Below, in pieces: positions 1 to 7,489 of a stretch of 64,000 nt of DNA (its first letter is position 1; each line of letters begins with the position of its first letter). Below the pieces are notes generated by a model that saw only the letters and a list, made by a program, of their open reading frames with translations, ran no database searches and had not been told where the DNA came from. The DNA lies in the NCBI GenBank assembly GCA_022828135.1, contig JAJEJB010000031.1, forward strand, positions 155,813-219,812, written 5' to 3'. The position numbers and the translations under genes are program-made. The stretch is from Acidimicrobiia bacterium. Its GTDB lineage: Bacteria; Actinomycetota; Acidimicrobiia; Acidimicrobiales; Aldehydirespiratoraceae.

Positions 1-1
1 G

Positions 2-61
2 GTCAACGCCAGTTCCGGAGAGCTGGAGCAAGTCATCGTCCACGAGCCGGACGAGGGCTAG
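2..61 (+). CDS. 3' end of an unidentified gene cut by the window edge
   Basis: An open frame enters from the left edge and ends at a TAG at 59-61, giving 19 residues rich in Glu and Val. The fragment is too short to assign to a family. It lies just before the repeat array upstream of the ammonium transporter and on the same strand. It could equally be a chance open frame. Confidence 0.35.
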   Translation, partial: VNASSGELEQVIVHEPDEG

Positions 62-100
62 AGACCGAGCGGACAGGGGCGCGAGCCCGTAGCCGCCGCG

Positions 101-160
101 ACGCGAACCCCGGGAAAGATTCGCGAACCCTGGGAAAGGTTCGCGAACCCTCGGAAAGCG
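101..160 (+). repeat. Three tandem 20-bp repeats upstream of amt
   Basis: Three head-to-tail 20-base units (101-120, 121-140, 141-160) share the core CGCGAACCC-N-GGAAAG. The two junctions each create the palindrome TTCGCGAA (120-127 and 140-147), exactly 20 bases apart, about two helical turns. The array ends 88 bases before the amt start codon. Phased palindromes in a promoter region look like a regulator-binding array; the regulator is unknown, and nitrogen control is only inferred from the gene downstream. Confidence 0.7.
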
Positions 161-248
161 TCCGATGGGAACGGCGGCACGGTCTGTGCTATTGTCGGCG
201 GGTCCGGCCGACCGGTCGGAGCGGACAAGAAGAATTGGGGGTGAGTCA

Positions 249-1637
249 ATGGACACATCTATTGTGTTCACCGAGGCTTACTACTTCTTCACCGTCGCAA
301 TCATGTGGCTGCTGCACGTTGGGTTCATGACCTACGAAGCCGGCGTCAGCCGCCGCAAGAATGTCATGTCGACGGCGATGAAGAACATCATGACGATTGC
401 CGTGGTGACGCCGACGTTCTACTACCTCGGCTGGTACGTGTACTTCTGCATGCAGGAAGGTCTGAAGTTCACAGTTTCAGCCGATGGAGCAAGCCCCGCA
501 GGTCTGACGGGGCTTTACTTCTGCGGTGACGGCTACGGCCTGGCCTGGGACGGCTCCGCAGGACCGCACCTCGGCGACAACATCACCGGCGTCTTCTGGG
601 CAGCGTTCGTGCTGTTCTCCTGGACGACGGGATCGATCATGTCGGGCGCGGTGATCGAGCGCATCCGCATCTCGGCCTACCTGTGGCTGACCGCCCTGAT
701 GGGCGGCTTGGTCTGGGTCGTCGCTGCGGCCTGGGGATGGAGCTACGGAGGCTGGCTGGGCGTGCACTTCGGCTACCACGACTTCGCGGCTTCGATGGTG
801 GTCCACGGTGTGGCCGGCATCTTCGCCCTGGGCGTGCTGTACAACCTCGGTCCAAGGATCGGGAGGTACGACAGCAACGGCGGCACGAGAGCGTTCCAGC
901 CCCACAACCTGCATCTCACACTTATGGGGCTGATGATCATCTTCACCGCGTTCTACGCCTTCTACGCGGCGTGCCTCGCCATCACAGCCGACACCACTCC
1001 GGGTTGGGCCAACATCTACTTCAACCCGGCCACGCTGTCGGCCATCACCTACACCATCACGATGGGCTTCGCAGGCGGTTTCGCCGGCGGTTACATCTTC
1101 TCCAAGGGTGATCCGTTCTGGACCATCTCCGGAGGCCTGGCCGGCGTGGTGGCGGTATCGGCGGGCGCCGACATCTACAGCCCCAACCTGGTGCTGCTCC
1201 TGGCCTTCTTCTCGGCCGGAGCCTGCTACTACATCGGCGGCTGGATGGAGACCAAGGCTCGCGTCGACGACGCGGTCGGCGCAGTGTCCGTCCACGGCAT
1301 CATGGGGATGTGGGGCGTCCTGGCAGTCGGCATCTTCGCCAGCGGGTACCCGACGGGCCCCGCCGGCGTGGAGACCAGCTTCCTGGGCCAGCTCGTAGGC
1401 ATGACCGCGATCTTCGCGCTGTCCTTCGTGACTGGGTACGTCGCATCCTGGATCCTCAAGAAGTTGAACCTGCTGAGGGTTCCGCCCGAGGTGGAGGTCG
1501 AGGGCCTCGACATGGCCGAATTCGAGACGGACTTCTATCCGGAGTTCGGCCGGGCCGACGAGCCCATCATCCATGCCGACGGCTCCACGGAATCGGCCGC
1601 AGCCACGCTGCGGTCGGAACTGGCCGCTAACCGCTAG
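249..1637 (+). CDS. amt: Ammonium transporter (Amt family)
   Basis: A 462-residue polytopic membrane protein of the Amt/Mep/Rh family, which conducts ammonium or ammonia across the inner membrane. The two pore histidines typical of the family are visible: H186 in MVVHGVAGI and H349 in SVHGIMGMWG, the latter preceded by the conserved DDAVGAV stretch. I place the start at ATG 249 because GGGGGTGAG lies just upstream and the first transmembrane helix follows at once; the frame stays open back to 165, but those residues look non-coding. No glnK/PII gene follows, which is unusual; three tiny membrane proteins follow instead. In this locus it could recapture ammonium released from methylated amines or serve general nitrogen uptake. 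Confidence 0.93.
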   Translation: MDTSIVFTEAYYFFTVAIMWLLHVGFMTYEAGVSRRKNVMSTAMKNIMTIAVVTPTFYYLGWYVYFCMQEGLKFTVSADGASPAGLTGLYFCGDGYGLAWDGSAGPHLGDNITGVFWAAFVLFSWTTGSIMSGAVIERIRISAYLWLTALMGGLVWVVAAAWGWSYGGWLGVHFGYHDFAASMVVHGVAGIFALGVLYNLGPRIGRYDSNGGTRAFQPHNLHLTLMGLMIIFTAFYAFYAACLAITADTTPGWANIYFNPATLSAITYTITMGFAGGFAGGYIFSKGDPFWTISGGLAGVVAVSAGADIYSPNLVLLLAFFSAGACYYIGGWMETKARVDDAVGAVSVHGIMGMWGVLAVGIFASGYPTGPAGVETSFLGQLVGMTAIFALSFVTGYVASWILKKLNLLRVPPEVEVEGLDMAEFETDFYPEFGRADEPIIHADGSTESAAATLRSELAANR

Positions 1638-1640
1638 TCG

Positions 1641-1769
1641 GTGTCTGCCTCATGGCTGCAGCTCGTTGGCGCTCTAGCCCTCATGTACTTGGTGGTCGCG
1701 GCCGCCGGATACTGGGGCAAGCGCAAGCGAGCGCAGCTGGAGGCGCAGGATCATCGACACGACAACTAA
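1641..1769 (+). CDS. 42-residue single-pass membrane protein, first of three after amt
   Basis: A GTG start three bases after the amt stop opens a 42-codon frame ending at TAA 1767-1769. The product has one hydrophobic helix (about residues 6-24: LQLVGALALMYLVVAAAGYW) followed by a basic patch KRKR and a polar His/Asp tail, so the tail is probably cytoplasmic. It has no clear ribosome site and is probably translationally coupled to amt. No family recognised. Its layout recalls the small accessory subunits of some secondary transporters, which is only an analogy. Confidence 0.6.
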   Translation: MSASWLQLVGALALMYLVVAAAGYWGKRKRAQLEAQDHRHDN

Positions 1770-1795
1770 CAACGTTCAGAACCAAGGAGGACTGA

Positions 1796-2020
1796 ATGAA
1801 CAGCTTCCCCTTCGACAGTTGGGAACAAGGCGTCGAGCTGGCCGGCCCGTACTTCACGTGGGCTGAAGGCCCCGTCTTCGGCGGTGGCCCCTCGATGGTG
1901 CTCGCTATTCTCGGGATCGCGGTCTCCGTGATCTCGGCACTGATCGTGACCGTTCGCGAGGACAAGCTGCTGAACCACGCAGCTGACCGGCTCGCCGACA
2001 AGTACGGTTCGGAGGACTGA
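1796..2020 (+). CDS. 74-residue single-pass membrane protein, second of three after amt
   Basis: ATG 1796 follows a strong AAGGAGG ribosome site. The N-terminal 30 residues are amphipathic and aromatic (SWEQGVELAGPYFTWAEG), then one transmembrane helix spans about residues 34-52 (MVLAILGIAVSVISALIV), then a charged tail. It lies in the amt transcription unit, 26 bases after the previous small gene and one base before the next. No family recognised. The strong ribosome site and conserved spacing argue that it is translated. Confidence 0.72.
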   Translation: MNSFPFDSWEQGVELAGPYFTWAEGPVFGGGPSMVLAILGIAVSVISALIVTVREDKLLNHAADRLADKYGSED

Positions 2021-2021
2021 A

Positions 2022-2147
2022 ATGGCTCGTCGTAAGCAAATCGAGTTCCAGGGCAAGCATGGCCACGACAAGGGCATCGAGATGGCGATCATCGTCTTCA
2101 CGATCGCCTGCATCGTCTTCACGATTATCGCCATACAGGCTTTCTGA
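2022..2147 (+). CDS. 41-residue single-pass membrane protein, third of three after amt
   Basis: ATG 2022 follows GGAGGA located within the end of the previous gene. The product starts with a basic and His-containing segment (MARRKQIEFQGKHGHDKG) and ends with one hydrophobic helix rich in Ile, Phe and Val (about residues 20-41), so it is tail-anchored. The stop at 2145-2147 is followed by a strong hairpin that closes the unit. No family recognised. Confidence 0.65.
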   Translation: MARRKQIEFQGKHGHDKGIEMAIIVFTIACIVFTIIAIQAF

Positions 2148-2171
2148 CACCTGACTCACCCCATTCAAGGA

Positions 2172-2210
2172 GGCTGGCGCCGTGCCGCACTGAGCGGTGC
2201 GGCGCCAGCC
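2172..2210 (+). terminator. Hairpin terminator after the amt unit
   Basis: A GC-rich stem forms from GGCTGGC and GCCGCAC on the left pairing with GTGCGGC and GCCAGCC on the right, with a five-base bulge and a six-base loop. It starts 25 bases after the last small membrane-protein gene. There is no T-run, as is common in high-GC actinobacteria. Confidence 0.65.
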
Positions 2211-2225
2211 CCTGCACTTAGGCCC

Positions 2226-2231
2226 TAATCT
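2226..2231 (+). promoter_or_regulatory. TAATCT -10 box of a probable leaderless transcript
   Basis: The TANNNT box ends six bases before the GTG start of the next gene and no ribosome site is present, the arrangement of an actinobacterial leaderless mRNA. Confidence 0.45.
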
Positions 2232-2237
2232 GGCGCC

Positions 2238-2648
2238 GTGACATTCCCTCGTAAGCGGATCGCGCAGGCTTGCGTGGTCGTCGCAGCCGCGGCGATGTTC
2301 TTGCCGTGGCACACGACTGCATCAGCGAGCGGCACGGAGTCGGTGCAGGGGATCGCCGTCAATGACGGCCAACTGGTCCTGGTCGTGAGCCTGGTCACCG
2401 CAGGGCTCGTTCAGGTGGGCTGGCGACCGGCTTGGATCGGCTCCGGCTTCGCCGGCGCCGTCACCATCCGGAGGATTCTCGACGGCGGGACCGATCCCGC
2501 AGCGGGACTATGGATAGCGGCCGCGGTCTCCCTCGTTGCTGTCGTCCTGCTGATCTGGGAGATGTTCACCGGTGTGTCCGCACCCGGCGACGACGGCAAA
2601 CCTCTGGGGCACGGACTCTCGGGCCCCCTGGGCAGACGGCGACGATGA
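2238..2648 (+). CDS. Hypothetical membrane protein, 136 residues
   Basis: GTG start immediately after a TAATCT box, so probably leaderless. Three to four hydrophobic segments are visible (about residues 8-25, 44-60, 66-78 and 90-108), with a basic tail GPLGRRRR. No family recognised. It lies between the terminator of the amt unit and the ribosome site of tdm, on the same strand. It might be co-transcribed with tdm, but nothing in the sequence ties it to amine metabolism. Confidence 0.6.
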   Translation: MTFPRKRIAQACVVVAAAAMFLPWHTTASASGTESVQGIAVNDGQLVLVVSLVTAGLVQVGWRPAWIGSGFAGAVTIRRILDGGTDPAAGLWIAAAVSLVAVVLLIWEMFTGVSAPGDDGKPLGHGLSGPLGRRRR

Positions 2649-2717
2649 CGCCGGTTGCGCGTCCAGGCGCGCACCGCGAGACTGGCCACAGGAGTCCCCA
2701 CCTCTAGGAGGCGGTCC

Positions 2718-5111
2718 ATGACGACGATCGCGCCGGACCAGCCCATCGGTCCGGCGCCACCGCTGCTGATGCTCGGGGCGGGAGTCGAGCGCTACCGGGT
2801 GACCGGCGGCGGCGCCACCGTCCTGGCCCTCGACGCTGGTGACGAGCTGGAGATCGTCGATCCCGAGGGTCGCCAGCCTTGCGAGCTGGTGGCATTCGAC
2901 GCCACCGGACGATCCGATCCCAGCCTGCTGGGCCCCGCGGACGCTTCAGGGAACAGCAACGGCCGGCGGGCCTCGTCCGCCGAGGAACCGGCCGCAGTGG
3001 GCATCCTCTCGGCAGGGCTTCGGGACGTCCGCCGGGTGCGGGCCGGGCTGGAACGCGTCGGAGTGGACCTGGCCGCGTTGAGGGCCGCGACTCCGTTGAG
3101 GGTCCTGGGCGACAACACCACCGGTGGCGCCCGGACCAGGGTGGTGGCCCATGACGACGTCGCCTGCGTGATCGTCGCGCCGGGCGAGTCGATGTCGGCC
3201 CACGGCGGCTCTCCCCCCACCGACCTGATCGCCTACGTGCACCGCCGTGACACGACGAGATCCGAGGTTGAGCCCCTGCTGCCCGCGCCGCTGGCCGATC
3301 CCAGCCAGGACTTCATCGTGAAGCACAGCACCGCCCGGGCGTACGAGGTCGCCAAGGGCGACTGGTTCCAGGTCGTCGATGTGGAGGGCCGGCAGTGCTC
3401 CGACTTCCAGTGCTTCGCGACAGCCGATCTCGACGCTGGGATCGACGTGAGCCTCGACGCCACGATCACTCGCTCCCTCATGGGAGCGACCTGTCCGGCG
3501 CCCGGCCTCTACTCCAAGTTCTTCAACGCCAGGATGCAGCCACTGGTCGAGGTGATCCAGGACACCGTGGGCCGCCATGACACGTTCAACACCGCCTGCA
3601 ACGCCCGTTACTACGAAGAGCTGGGCTACCCCGGCCACATCAACTGCACCGACAACATCAACGACGTCCTCGACCCTTACGGAGTGGCCCGCCGCCGGGG
3701 CTGGGAGGCCATCAACTTCTTCTACAACACCAACCTCGACGACCACAACCAGATCTGCCTCGACGAGCCGTGGTCCCGTCCGGGCGACTACGTCCTGCTG
3801 AGAGCTCTGGAGGACCTGGTGTGCGTGTCCACCTCATGCCCCGACGACATCGACGCGGCCAACGCCTGGAACCCCACCGACATCGCGGTGCGGGTCTATC
3901 CGGGTGCCAACCGGTTCAAGAAAGCGACGGCGATCCGCATGACCGCAGACTCCGAGGCCCAGCTGACCAAGGAGACGGGGTTCCATCCCCGCACCTCTGG
4001 GTTGACCCGCAGCTTCAGCGAGTACTGCGGCTACTGGCTGGCCGATTCCTACACGGCCCACGGACCCGTCGAGGAGTACTGGGCCTGCCGGCAGGCCGCG
4101 GCGGCCATAGACCTCTCCCCGCTGCGCAAGTACGAGGTCACCGGCCCAGACGCCGAGCTGCTGATGCAGACCTGCGTCACCCGCAACGTCCGCAAGCTGT
4201 CTAACGGCCAGGTGTCGTACACCGCCATGTGCCTCGACACCGGCGGCATGATCGACGACGGCACCGTGTTCCGGCTCGGGCGCGAGAACTTCCGCTGGAT
4301 CGGCGGGCAGTTGGGCTACAGCGGCGTGTGGCTGCGGGAGCAGGCCCAGCGCCTGGGGCTGCAGGCATGGGTGCGCAGCTCCACCGAGCAGCTCCACAAC
4401 CTCCAGGTCCAGGGGCCCAACAGCCGCCGGATCCTGGAGCAGGTGATCTGGACCCGTCCCGACCAGCCGACGATCGCGGAGCTGGGATGGTTCCGGTTCA
4501 CCATCGCCCGTATCGGCGACTACGACGGGATCCCGCTGGTGGTGTCTCGCACCGGCTACACCGGCGAGCTCGGCTTCGAAGTGTTCTGCCACCCCTCGGA
4601 CGCACCCGCGGTGTGGGACGCCATCTTCGAGGCCGGCACCGAGCACGGCCTGGTGCCGATGGGCTTGTCCGCGCTCGACATGCTGCGCATCGAGGCCGGG
4701 CTCATCTTCGCCGGGTACGAGTTCTGCGATCAGACCGACCCCTACGAGGCCGGGATCGGCTTCACCGTGCCGCTCAAGACCAAGGAGGACGACTTCATCG
4801 GCCGTGACACCCTCCTCAAGCGCCGTGACAACCCGCAGCGACGGCTGGTGGGCCTGGAGGTGGACGGGGGCGAGCCCGCCGCCCACGGCGACGGCGTGTA
4901 CGCCGGTCGCAACCAGGTGGGCGTGATCACCAGCGGCACCATCTCCCCCACACTGCGCAAGAACATCGCCCTGTGCCGCATGGCGGTGGAGCATGCCGAG
5001 ATCGGCACCGCGGTAGAGGTCGGCAAGCTCGACGGCCACGAGAAGCGGATCGCGGCCGAGGTCGTGCGATACCCGTTCTACGACCCCGACAAGACCCGGG
5101 TCCGCGCCTAG
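2718..5111 (+). CDS. tdm: Trimethylamine-N-oxide demethylase (DUF1989-GcvT fusion)
   Basis: A 797-residue protein with the Tdm architecture: tandem DUF1989-type domains (a weak copy at about 20-200 and a full one at about 205-400), then a GcvT-type tetrahydrofolate-binding domain (about 430-797). Tdm cleaves TMAO to dimethylamine and formaldehyde; the DUF1989 part binds zinc and the GcvT part captures the C1 unit on folate. Candidate metal-binding cysteines are C294 (NTACN), C310 (NCTDN), C369 and C374. The ATG at 2718 is chosen because AGGAGG precedes it at 2706-2711. The presence of tmm nearby strongly supports TMAO as substrate. A relative acting on another methylated compound remains possible. 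Confidence 0.85.
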   Translation: MTTIAPDQPIGPAPPLLMLGAGVERYRVTGGGATVLALDAGDELEIVDPEGRQPCELVAFDATGRSDPSLLGPADASGNSNGRRASSAEEPAAVGILSAGLRDVRRVRAGLERVGVDLAALRAATPLRVLGDNTTGGARTRVVAHDDVACVIVAPGESMSAHGGSPPTDLIAYVHRRDTTRSEVEPLLPAPLADPSQDFIVKHSTARAYEVAKGDWFQVVDVEGRQCSDFQCFATADLDAGIDVSLDATITRSLMGATCPAPGLYSKFFNARMQPLVEVIQDTVGRHDTFNTACNARYYEELGYPGHINCTDNINDVLDPYGVARRRGWEAINFFYNTNLDDHNQICLDEPWSRPGDYVLLRALEDLVCVSTSCPDDIDAANAWNPTDIAVRVYPGANRFKKATAIRMTADSEAQLTKETGFHPRTSGLTRSFSEYCGYWLADSYTAHGPVEEYWACRQAAAAIDLSPLRKYEVTGPDAELLMQTCVTRNVRKLSNGQVSYTAMCLDTGGMIDDGTVFRLGRENFRWIGGQLGYSGVWLREQAQRLGLQAWVRSSTEQLHNLQVQGPNSRRILEQVIWTRPDQPTIAELGWFRFTIARIGDYDGIPLVVSRTGYTGELGFEVFCHPSDAPAVWDAIFEAGTEHGLVPMGLSALDMLRIEAGLIFAGYEFCDQTDPYEAGIGFTVPLKTKEDDFIGRDTLLKRRDNPQRRLVGLEVDGGEPAAHGDGVYAGRNQVGVITSGTISPTLRKNIALCRMAVEHAEIGTAVEVGKLDGHEKRIAAEVVRYPFYDPDKTRVRA

Positions 5112-5400
5112 CGGCGTAGAACCGTGGGCACCGTGTCGGCGGCGGCTTCCTCCAGGGCCTGCAGAACCCTGCGGGCTTGGTCCACCTCGGCCTTCGGAGG
5201 TGTGAACACGTCGTTGGCCAGATCGATCTGCGAGGGATGTATTGGCCCACTTGCCGTCGTAGCCGAGGGCTGCGGCCCGGCGGGCGCCGGCGATGAACCC
5301 TTCCGGGTCACCGAAGTCACCTAATGGACCGTCGACGGCCCGCAGTCCGTTGGCGCGGCAGGCCACCAGCATGCAACCCGCGGAATATGACTCGTGGGCG
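5108..5400 (-). pseudogene. 3' remnant of a CitE/malyl-CoA-lyase-family gene, truncated and frameshifted
   Basis: On the minus strand the frame encodes VACRANGLRAVDGPLGDF and GYDGKWA, then shifts by one base to IHPSQIDLANDVFTPP and the end of the gene. This is the C-terminal part of the HpcH/HpaI/CitE aldolase family (L-malyl-CoA or beta-methylmalyl-CoA lyase). One extra T at 5242-5243 breaks the frame between KWA and IHPSQ. Everything upstream of about 5400 is missing; the restriction endonuclease gene ends at 5420. The stop codon overlaps the tdm stop on the other strand. Confidence 0.82.
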
Positions 5401-5419
5401 GCCCATGCGGCAGAAGCCG

Positions 5420-6187
5420 TCAGGGCTGTAGCTCCCATTCGGCATGGATGTCGCATACGGAGAGTTGGATCTGCTTGACGGTGATCTTGGCGTCGGACCG
5501 GTCCAGTGAGACCCGTGCGGCTGCTGGGTTCCCGCCGTACGCGCAGTCGATGGTGGGTCCGTCGGCGTCGAACGCGGATTGGGGCGCGTCCGCGAGGGAT
5601 TCGAAGATGGCGGTGGGGATCTCGATGAGTTGGTAGCGGTGCGGCATCGTGGTCCGATCGACCCGGAAGGCGCGCAGCATCACGATCGCGTCGACCGCAG
5701 CGCAGTACTCCTCGAATAGCTCAAGGGTGTGTTCCTTGCGCGTGCGCGCTGAGCGGACATCTTGAATCCAGGCCGCCTCGGTCAGTTTGGAGATGTGCGC
5801 CGTCGTCTCAGACAGCCGTTGCGCTGCGGTCGACTTCAGGGACAACCTGCGCTCGGGCCCGTCGGCCGCTTCGACAGTCAGGTCGACGAAACGCTGCGTG
5901 GCCGAGCCGGGAGGATCCAAGACCCAGCTGACGGCCTCGCATGTGTTACGGAAGGCCGTCTCAAAGCTCGTGAGTCCGAGCGCTTCCACGGTGTTGCCGT
6001 GGTGGGCGGAGATCATCAGCCCGAAGTACTCGATCCAGTCTGGCTCGGCGGTGATCCAGGTCGGTTCTGATTCCGGGAACTGGACCCGGGGCGGGTCGGC
6101 CAGGGAATCGACCATGCGGGCCACGAACCGCACACCCATCGGCGACAGGTCGTCGATGCTCCGCTTGAGGGCCTCCCGGTCGCTCAC
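5420..6187 (-). CDS. Type II restriction endonuclease, partner of the adjacent methyltransferase
   Basis: A 255-residue protein whose GTG start overlaps the methyltransferase TGA by four bases, the coupling expected of a type II R-M pair. A PD-(D/E)XK-like core is suggested by VDLTVEAADG followed by RLSLKSTAA, with Ser in place of the usual acidic residue before X-Lys as in some known enzymes. The following SETTAHISKLTEAAWIQD segment is typical of a conserved family block. The N-terminus (LSPMGVRFVARMVDSLADPP) recalls SmaI-type enzymes, but I cannot confirm specificity. It sits between two truncated housekeeping genes, so it is probably acquired. Confidence 0.72.
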   Translation of the reverse strand: MSDREALKRSIDDLSPMGVRFVARMVDSLADPPRVQFPESEPTWITAEPDWIEYFGLMISAHHGNTVEALGLTSFETAFRNTCEAVSWVLDPPGSATQRFVDLTVEAADGPERRLSLKSTAAQRLSETTAHISKLTEAAWIQDVRSARTRKEHTLELFEEYCAAVDAIVMLRAFRVDRTTMPHRYQLIEIPTAIFESLADAPQSAFDADGPTIDCAYGGNPAAARVSLDRSDAKITVKQIQLSVCDIHAEWELQP

Positions 6188-7146
6188 AGCGCCAAGCGAT
6201 GCTCGATCAGGTCGACGAAGGCAGGGTTCAGTTCGATGCCGACCCAGCGGCGACCCAGCTCACGAGCAGCCAATAGCGTCGTTCCCGATCCGGCGTAAGG
6301 GTCGAGCACCACATCGCCGGGCTCGCTGGTGATCATCACGCACTGGCGGGCCAGCGTCATCGGCATCACCGCGGGGTGATCGTCCACGCCGCTGTCAGAG
6401 CGGCGGCGAGGCTCGGTGTTGATGTCCCACACGGTGCGAAGCCGCCGGTCATTGGGACCCCGCACCGCGTCTGTGTCGTAGTAGTAGTCCTGGCTCTTGG
6501 ACAACAAGAACACCGTCTCATGAGCCTTGGTAGGCCGGTCCTTCACCGACTCGGGATGCGCGTTGGGCTTGTGCCAGATCACCTCCGAACGCAGCCACCA
6601 CCCAGCGTCCTGCAGCGCCAGCACAAGCCGCCAGGGCACCCCGATGAGGTCCTTGGGCTTGAGCCCCTCCGGCGTCAACGGGCGAACCCGCATAGCCCGA
6701 GCGCGGTTCTTGCGATCCGGAGCCCGGTACCGGCGGTTCCCGGAGGTGTAGCTGTCCCCCACATTGAGCCACACCGTCCCGTCGTCGGTGAGCACCCGGC
6801 GCACCTTGTCGAAGGTCACCGCAATGCTCTTGAGGTAATCGCCCAGCGCGTCGTCACGCCCGATCTGCCCGTCCGCCTCGTAGTCGCGAAGCGACCAATA
6901 CGGCGGCGACGTCACCACAGTGCGCACACTGCGATCAGGCAGCATGTCGAGCCCCTCCAACGCCGGCCCACATATCAGCACCGAACCATCCAGCCGGTCC
7001 GCGGGCTCAGCGTCAACCGAAGCCACACGTCGGTACGGCATCGCCGAGCCCAGCTCCTCGCGGCGCTTCATCGCCTCCGACGCTAACCGCTCCCGTCTCG
7101 TCAAGGGAGGATCATCGGCACCGATATCGAACAGACGTTCGCCCAT
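6184..7146 (-). CDS. DNA methyltransferase, beta class, probably N4-cytosine-specific
   Basis: A 320-residue S-adenosylmethionine-dependent DNA methyltransferase. The catalytic motif TSPPYW (residues 79-84) precedes the SAM-binding motif DPYAGSGTT (near 282), the beta-class order; SPPY is typical of N4-cytosine enzymes. The ATG at 7146 is preferred because a TACTGT box lies seven bases upstream, suggesting a leaderless transcript; a GTG at 7176 in frame is the alternative. It precedes and overlaps the endonuclease gene, so it should protect the same sequence. The recognition site cannot be read from the protein. Confidence 0.88.
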   Translation of the reverse strand: MGERLFDIGADDPPLTRRERLASEAMKRREELGSAMPYRRVASVDAEPADRLDGSVLICGPALEGLDMLPDRSVRTVVTSPPYWSLRDYEADGQIGRDDALGDYLKSIAVTFDKVRRVLTDDGTVWLNVGDSYTSGNRRYRAPDRKNRARAMRVRPLTPEGLKPKDLIGVPWRLVLALQDAGWWLRSEVIWHKPNAHPESVKDRPTKAHETVFLLSKSQDYYYDTDAVRGPNDRRLRTVWDINTEPRRRSDSGVDDHPAVMPMTLARQCVMITSEPGDVVLDPYAGSGTTLLAARELGRRWVGIELNPAFVDLIEHRLAL

Positions 7147-7153
7147 GTCAGGC

Positions 7154-7159
7154 ACAGTA
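7154..7159 (-). promoter_or_regulatory. TACTGT -10 box of the R-M unit
   Basis: On the minus strand the TANNNT box ends seven bases before ATG 7146, with no ribosome site between them. Confidence 0.4.
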
Positions 7160-7287
7160 GGGAAGACCTGTGACACCCGAAGTGCTGTTGCGACAGTTGC
7201 TCGTTATATTCCCAGGCCTTTCCCCGGGAACAGGCAAGAAATCCCCAAGAATCCTCTACGGATTGTGACCGAGGTCAACAGGGCCGT

Positions 7288-7401
7288 GTGCTAGTAGGTC
7301 CCTGGGCAGGCCAGTGCTGGCGTATCGGCAGCATGGGTCACACCGCTCGGCACCGCAACGTGACGCTCGTTCTGGCCGCTCTCGACGAAGTGCTCGACTA
7401 A
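7288..7401 (+). pseudogene. 3' remnant of a class V (serine/alanine-glyoxylate) aminotransferase gene
   Basis: The last 37 codons before TAA 7399-7401 encode GPWAGQCWRIGSMGHTAR followed by NVTLVLAALDEVLD. This matches the conserved C-terminus of PLP-dependent alanine-glyoxylate and serine-glyoxylate aminotransferases (GPLAGKVWRIGLMG-type motif). No upstream part exists; the frame loses similarity before about 7288, close to the R-M genes. It points away from the CitE-like remnant on the other side of the R-M pair. The rest of 7147-7489 holds only the R-M and tmm promoter regions. Confidence 0.75.
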
Positions 7402-7489
7402 CGGCTACTTTTCTTCTGCGCCTTGCCAAGAGGCCGCGAAAGTTTTACTGTAGATATAGACACACCTAACCACAGGGGGGGTCACGATC

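Noticed and set aside
101..160. CRISPR-like array
   Set aside because: Units are contiguous without spacers and only 20 bases long.
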